Shown piece after piece: positions 4,440-7,216 of a DNA stretch of 7,216 bases (position 1 is its first letter; each line of letters begins with the position of its first letter). The DNA lies in the NCBI GenBank assembly GCA_031271245.1, contig JAISWC010000173.1:1-7216 (forward strand), given 5' to 3'. The translations under genes were made by a program, and so were the position numbers. Source of the stretch: Tannerella sp. GTDB lineage: Bacteria; Bacteroidota; Bacteroidia; Bacteroidales; Tannerellaceae. The notes under the pieces were generated by a model. It was given only the letters and a program-made list of their open reading frames with translations, had not been told where the DNA came from and made no database searches.

Positions 4440-7216
4440 ATGCTTGATGAACAAATTCAGGAATACCTGTCGCTCGACGATGAAGCGCGGAATGTGATCC
4501 ACCGTCTTGCATTGACCCGTTTGCCCATGACCCTCAATGATATCTGCTGGTCGCTTGGTGACATAAAAACCGTTGATAAAGTGAAAGTGCAATCGGTGAT
4601 TGACCGTGAAATTAAAGCCGGGTTAATCAAAAGAGATGCTTTCGCCAAGGGCTATACCCTCAACAGCCCTATACTTGTCTGGATTTTTCCGCTGATTCCG
4701 CGGGACGAGATTGATAAAAAAGGCACCGTGCCTTATTACGGCTATCATGTCAGCCGCAGCCATACCGGTTTGCTGGAATATCTGAAGGCGCTGTGCCATG
4801 CGCCGGAGCGCCTGCCGGCGACCGAAAAGGATCTGTTGCTTTACGACAAGACGCAGGTAGAGAATTTGGTGCATCTCTTTTCGCAGCCGGCATACGACGC
4901 CGTTATTCCGCGCATGTCCGGCACGATCGTCGGGATGGTCTACGAATACGCTCTGCGCGAAACCGTATCCAGTCTGGATTCGTTCGCCCTGCTGGAGCGG
5001 CTGGACGGGAAACTGCAGGACTGCAAATCCGTCAACCTGGCGTGCCGTCAGGCCGAGATAGCCGTCATCCAGGGCGATTTCAAGCGGGCGCAGCAACTGT
5101 CGCTTCCCTTCGACGAACCGGTTGCCTGTTTCTCGGAGGCCATCTGTGCCTTTCTGAATGGCCGGACAAGTCAGGCGCTGGCTTTGTTTGAGAAGGGACT
5201 GAAAAGACAACGTCGCGAGCACAAAAGTACGCACCTCCCGGCCATGCCCGAGGTAGCCCTGTTTTTCGTCGTAGCCTGGCTCTCGAAGGAGCAGGAAAAG
5301 TATACCCCGGTGTTCCGGAAGATCGCCGATGAAAATGTCGCTACACCCGTCTCCTCTACCTACCTGCACTTTAAGCAGGTGTGCGAACACAGGATCGAAA
5401 CAGCGGAGAAGGCCGCCAAACTGGTCGCCCGTTTCCGGCAGTTGTCTACCACCACTCACGAGCCTGAACAGTTGTTATGGGCGGCGATCGTACTGGGATT
5501 CACCGGCAGGCCTCCCGTCTCCCGGGAACGAATCTACGAAATCGAGCGAAGGATGCGGAAAGCCATTGAAAACGGGTATTACGTCATCGCTTACGAGATA
5601 GCCTGGCTGTTGACGCAATGGCTCCGTACGTCCGAGAGCAGCCGGGTCTGCGAACAACTGGGCGCAAAGCTGGGTTACGCGCCCTTGCTCTCGCGCATCA
5701 AACCTCTGGAAGACTGGGAAAGGCAACTGAACGTATACCTCTCGCTGGAAGCCGTGCAGTCGGTCATCCGCAGGGACATCAACGACGGAAATACACGCCT
5801 GGCCTATCGTTTCCATTTCAACGGGCTTCGCGTCTATCCCGTCCTGCAAACGCGCAGTGCAAAAGGCGAATGGAGTGCGGGCAGGACGGTTGCACTGGCG
5901 ACTTTCTTCGAAGAGAAAGTACCCTGCATGACCGAACAGGACCGGCGCATTGCCGCCGCCGAAAACAAGTATTCGTCTGCGCTGGGACGCAACGCCATTC
6001 GCGAAATGGTGGGACATCCCTGCGTGTTTCTTGAAGACAGCGGCATCCATGTCGAACTGGTGGCCGCTCAACCGGCGCTCAGCGTCGTCAAGTGGATAGG
6101 AAACAATTACCGGATTGAATGTGACGTTCCCTATCCGCGCGAAGGAGTCATCGTCCAGAAAGAAACCAATACACGTTACAGGGTATACAACCTCAATAAA
6201 TTTCAGCACGAAATCCTCCAGGCCGTATCGAACTGCCGGCCGATCCCCGAACAGGGATACGGGAAACTACTGCAAATACTGAAGCATTTCAGCGCCCACG
6301 TGCAGGTGCAGTCCGACCTGGCAATGGACGAAATCACCGGTCAGTTGCGGCAAGTGGACGTCGATTCGCGCATCCACGTGCAGCTGTTGCCGCTGGGCGA
6401 CGGCCTGAAAGCCGAATTGTTTGTCAAGCCATTCGGCACACACCCGCCCTACTGCAAGCCGGGATACGGCGGAAAGACGCTGATCGCAAACGAAAACAGC
6501 GAACGTGTGCAAGTGACCCGCAACCTTCCGGAGGAAAAGGCAAACAGCGACCTCCTGCTTACTGACATCCGGACGATTAAGAATGTCCGTACGACCGACG
6601 GTTCGCTGATGACGTTTAATAATCCGCTTGATTCGCTCGAGTTGCTCGACGTGTTGAAACGCCATCAGGATATTGCCGTCGTGGAATGGCCCGAAGGCGA
6701 ACGTCTCAGGATACGCCGGAGAGTTGCGGCCGGCGACCTCCGCCTGCGGATCAAAAGCAATGTCAACTGGTTTGAACTGGAAGGCGAACTGCAAGTGGAT
6801 GAGAATATGGTTTTGTCGCTGAAGAGTTTGCTCGAACTGGTACGGCTCGGACACGGACGTTTTATAGAATTAAGCGAGGGGGAATTTCTCGCGCTCAGCG
6901 AGCAGCTCCGGAGCCGTCTGTCCGAATGGGAAGGCTTCGTGTCGGAATCGGGAAACGGCGTCGTTTTCAACCGTTTTGCTTCGGCGTCGGTGATAAATAC
7001 CTTCGACGAATTTGAGAATTTGCAGGCTGACCGGGCCTGGCTGGATTTCCGCAAGCGTGTGGAAACGGCGCAACTGTCGGATGCCGCCGTTCCGCCGCTG
7101 TTGCAGGCGGAGTTACGTCCCTATCAGACGGCCGGTTTTCAATGGATGATACGTCTTTCGGAATGGGGCGCCGGCGCCTGTCTGGCCGACGACATGGGAC
7201 TGGGCAAAACCATGCA
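4440..7216 (+). CDS. Large SNF2-family ATPase/helicase, N-terminal part (cut by window edge)
   Basis: The frame is open for 925 codons from ATG 4440 to the right edge. It ends in motif I of a superfamily 2 SNF2 motor: LRPYQTAGFQWM (892-903) followed by the Walker A segment DDMGLGKT (917-924). This predicts an ATP-driven DNA translocase or remodeller; the rest of the motor should lie to the right, giving roughly 1,350-1,400 residues. Residues 1 to about 85 look like a winged helix, with helices near 15-27, 32-40 and 47-60 and then a hydrophobic wing. About 90-430 is mostly helical and includes a TPR-like unit (FLNGRTSQALALFEKGL, 238-254). From about 450 it is beta-rich and matches the SNF2-associated region of bacterial SNF2 proteins: YRFHFNGLRVYPVLQ, EWSAGRTVAL, MTEQDRRIAA, VKPF..HPPYCKPGYGGKT (to 680) and NWFELEGELQVDEN (776-789). 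A hexapeptide QLSLPF (219-224) resembles a sliding-clamp-binding motif. It has its own promoter, 137 bases after polA. The cellular target is unknown. Confidence 0.85.
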   Translation, partial: MLDEQIQEYLSLDDEARNVIHRLALTRLPMTLNDICWSLGDIKTVDKVKVQSVIDREIKAGLIKRDAFAKGYTLNSPILVWIFPLIPRDEIDKKGTVPYYGYHVSRSHTGLLEYLKALCHAPERLPATEKDLLLYDKTQVENLVHLFSQPAYDAVIPRMSGTIVGMVYEYALRETVSSLDSFALLERLDGKLQDCKSVNLACRQAEIAVIQGDFKRAQQLSLPFDEPVACFSEAICAFLNGRTSQALALFEKGLKRQRREHKSTHLPAMPEVALFFVVAWLSKEQEKYTPVFRKIADENVATPVSSTYLHFKQVCEHRIETAEKAAKLVARFRQLSTTTHEPEQLLWAAIVLGFTGRPPVSRERIYEIERRMRKAIENGYYVIAYEIAWLLTQWLRTSESSRVCEQLGAKLGYAPLLSRIKPLEDWERQLNVYLSLEAVQSVIRRDINDGNTRLAYRFHFNGLRVYPVLQTRSAKGEWSAGRTVALATFFEEKVPCMTEQDRRIAAAENKYSSALGRNAIREMVGHPCVFLEDSGIHVELVAAQPALSVVKWIGNNYRIECDVPYPREGVIVQKETNTRYRVYNLNKFQHEILQAVSNCRPIPEQGYGKLLQILKHFSAHVQVQSDLAMDEITGQLRQVDVDSRIHVQLLPLGDGLKAELFVKPFGTHPPYCKPGYGGKTLIANENSERVQVTRNLPEEKANSDLLLTDIRTIKNVRTTDGSLMTFNNPLDSLELLDVLKRHQDIAVVEWPEGERLRIRRRVAAGDLRLRIKSNVNWFELEGELQVDENMVLSLKSLLELVRLGHGRFIELSEGEFLALSEQLRSRLSEWEGFVSESGNGVVFNRFASASVINTFDEFENLQADRAWLDFRKRVETAQLSDAAVPPLLQAELRPYQTAGFQWMIRLSEWGAGACLADDMGLGKTM

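Noticed and set aside
4623..6854. Three minus-strand open frames (4623-5459, 5475-6209, 6267-6854) opposite the SNF2 gene
   Set aside because: All three are in codon register with the forward frame, which runs unbroken for 925 codons into a Walker A motif. They are shadows, interrupted where the SNF2 gene uses TTA, CTA or TCA.
1..7216. New defence or mobile system
   Set aside because: Only one SNF2-family gene and a broken toxin-antitoxin pair could hint at this. No methylase, nuclease partner, integrase, transposase, repeats array or retron-like RNA is visible, and the flanking genes are housekeeping.

Overview
The window looks like chromosomal DNA from a member of the Bacteroidales (Bacteroidota). 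Three things point there. The DNA polymerase I sequence has the Bacteroides/Parabacteroides character, for example NPRINSKGMNTSAIFGF near the N-terminus and NWLEAH at the C-terminus. The large SNF2-type protein belongs to a type I recall from this phylum. Two promoters fit the Bacteroidota consensus (a -7 box TAnnTTTG, here TATTTTTG twice, with a TTTG-like -33 element 20 bases upstream). The family assignments rest on recognised motifs, not on a database search.

Layout. Bases 1-410 are AT-richer than the rest and hold the remains of a type II toxin-antitoxin module. There is an operator-like inverted repeat (15-44), a small antitoxin-like gene (100-321), and an overlapping RelE/YafQ-like toxin reading frame (318-410) that stops after 30 codons and is probably a truncated pseudogene. 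Convergent to it, on the minus strand, is a complete long-chain polyprenyl diphosphate synthase (439-1413). It makes the isoprenoid side chain of a quinone, which in this group would be menaquinone. A 78-base divergent intergenic region separates it from polA (1492-4302, plus strand). This is a complete three-domain DNA polymerase I with intact 5' nuclease, proofreading and polymerase active sites, and it has a perfect sliding-clamp-binding pentapeptide in its interdomain linker.

Bases 4303-4439 are intergenic. They contain several short palindromes, a possible terminator for polA and a good promoter for the next gene. From 4440 to the right edge is the N-terminal 925 codons of a very large SNF2-family ATPase. 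The window ends inside its Walker A motif (DDMGLGKT), so the catalytic core lies beyond the edge.

The genes do not form one operon. The toxin-antitoxin remnant and the prenyl synthase converge, the prenyl synthase and polA diverge, and polA and the SNF2 gene are co-directional but apparently have separate promoters. Most of the window is housekeeping. The parts most worth a second look are the broken toxin-antitoxin module, the roughly 890-residue region ahead of the SNF2 motor, and the clamp-binding-like peptides in both polA and its SNF2 neighbour. I see no RNA genes, CRISPR arrays, insertion sequences or clear new multi-gene system.
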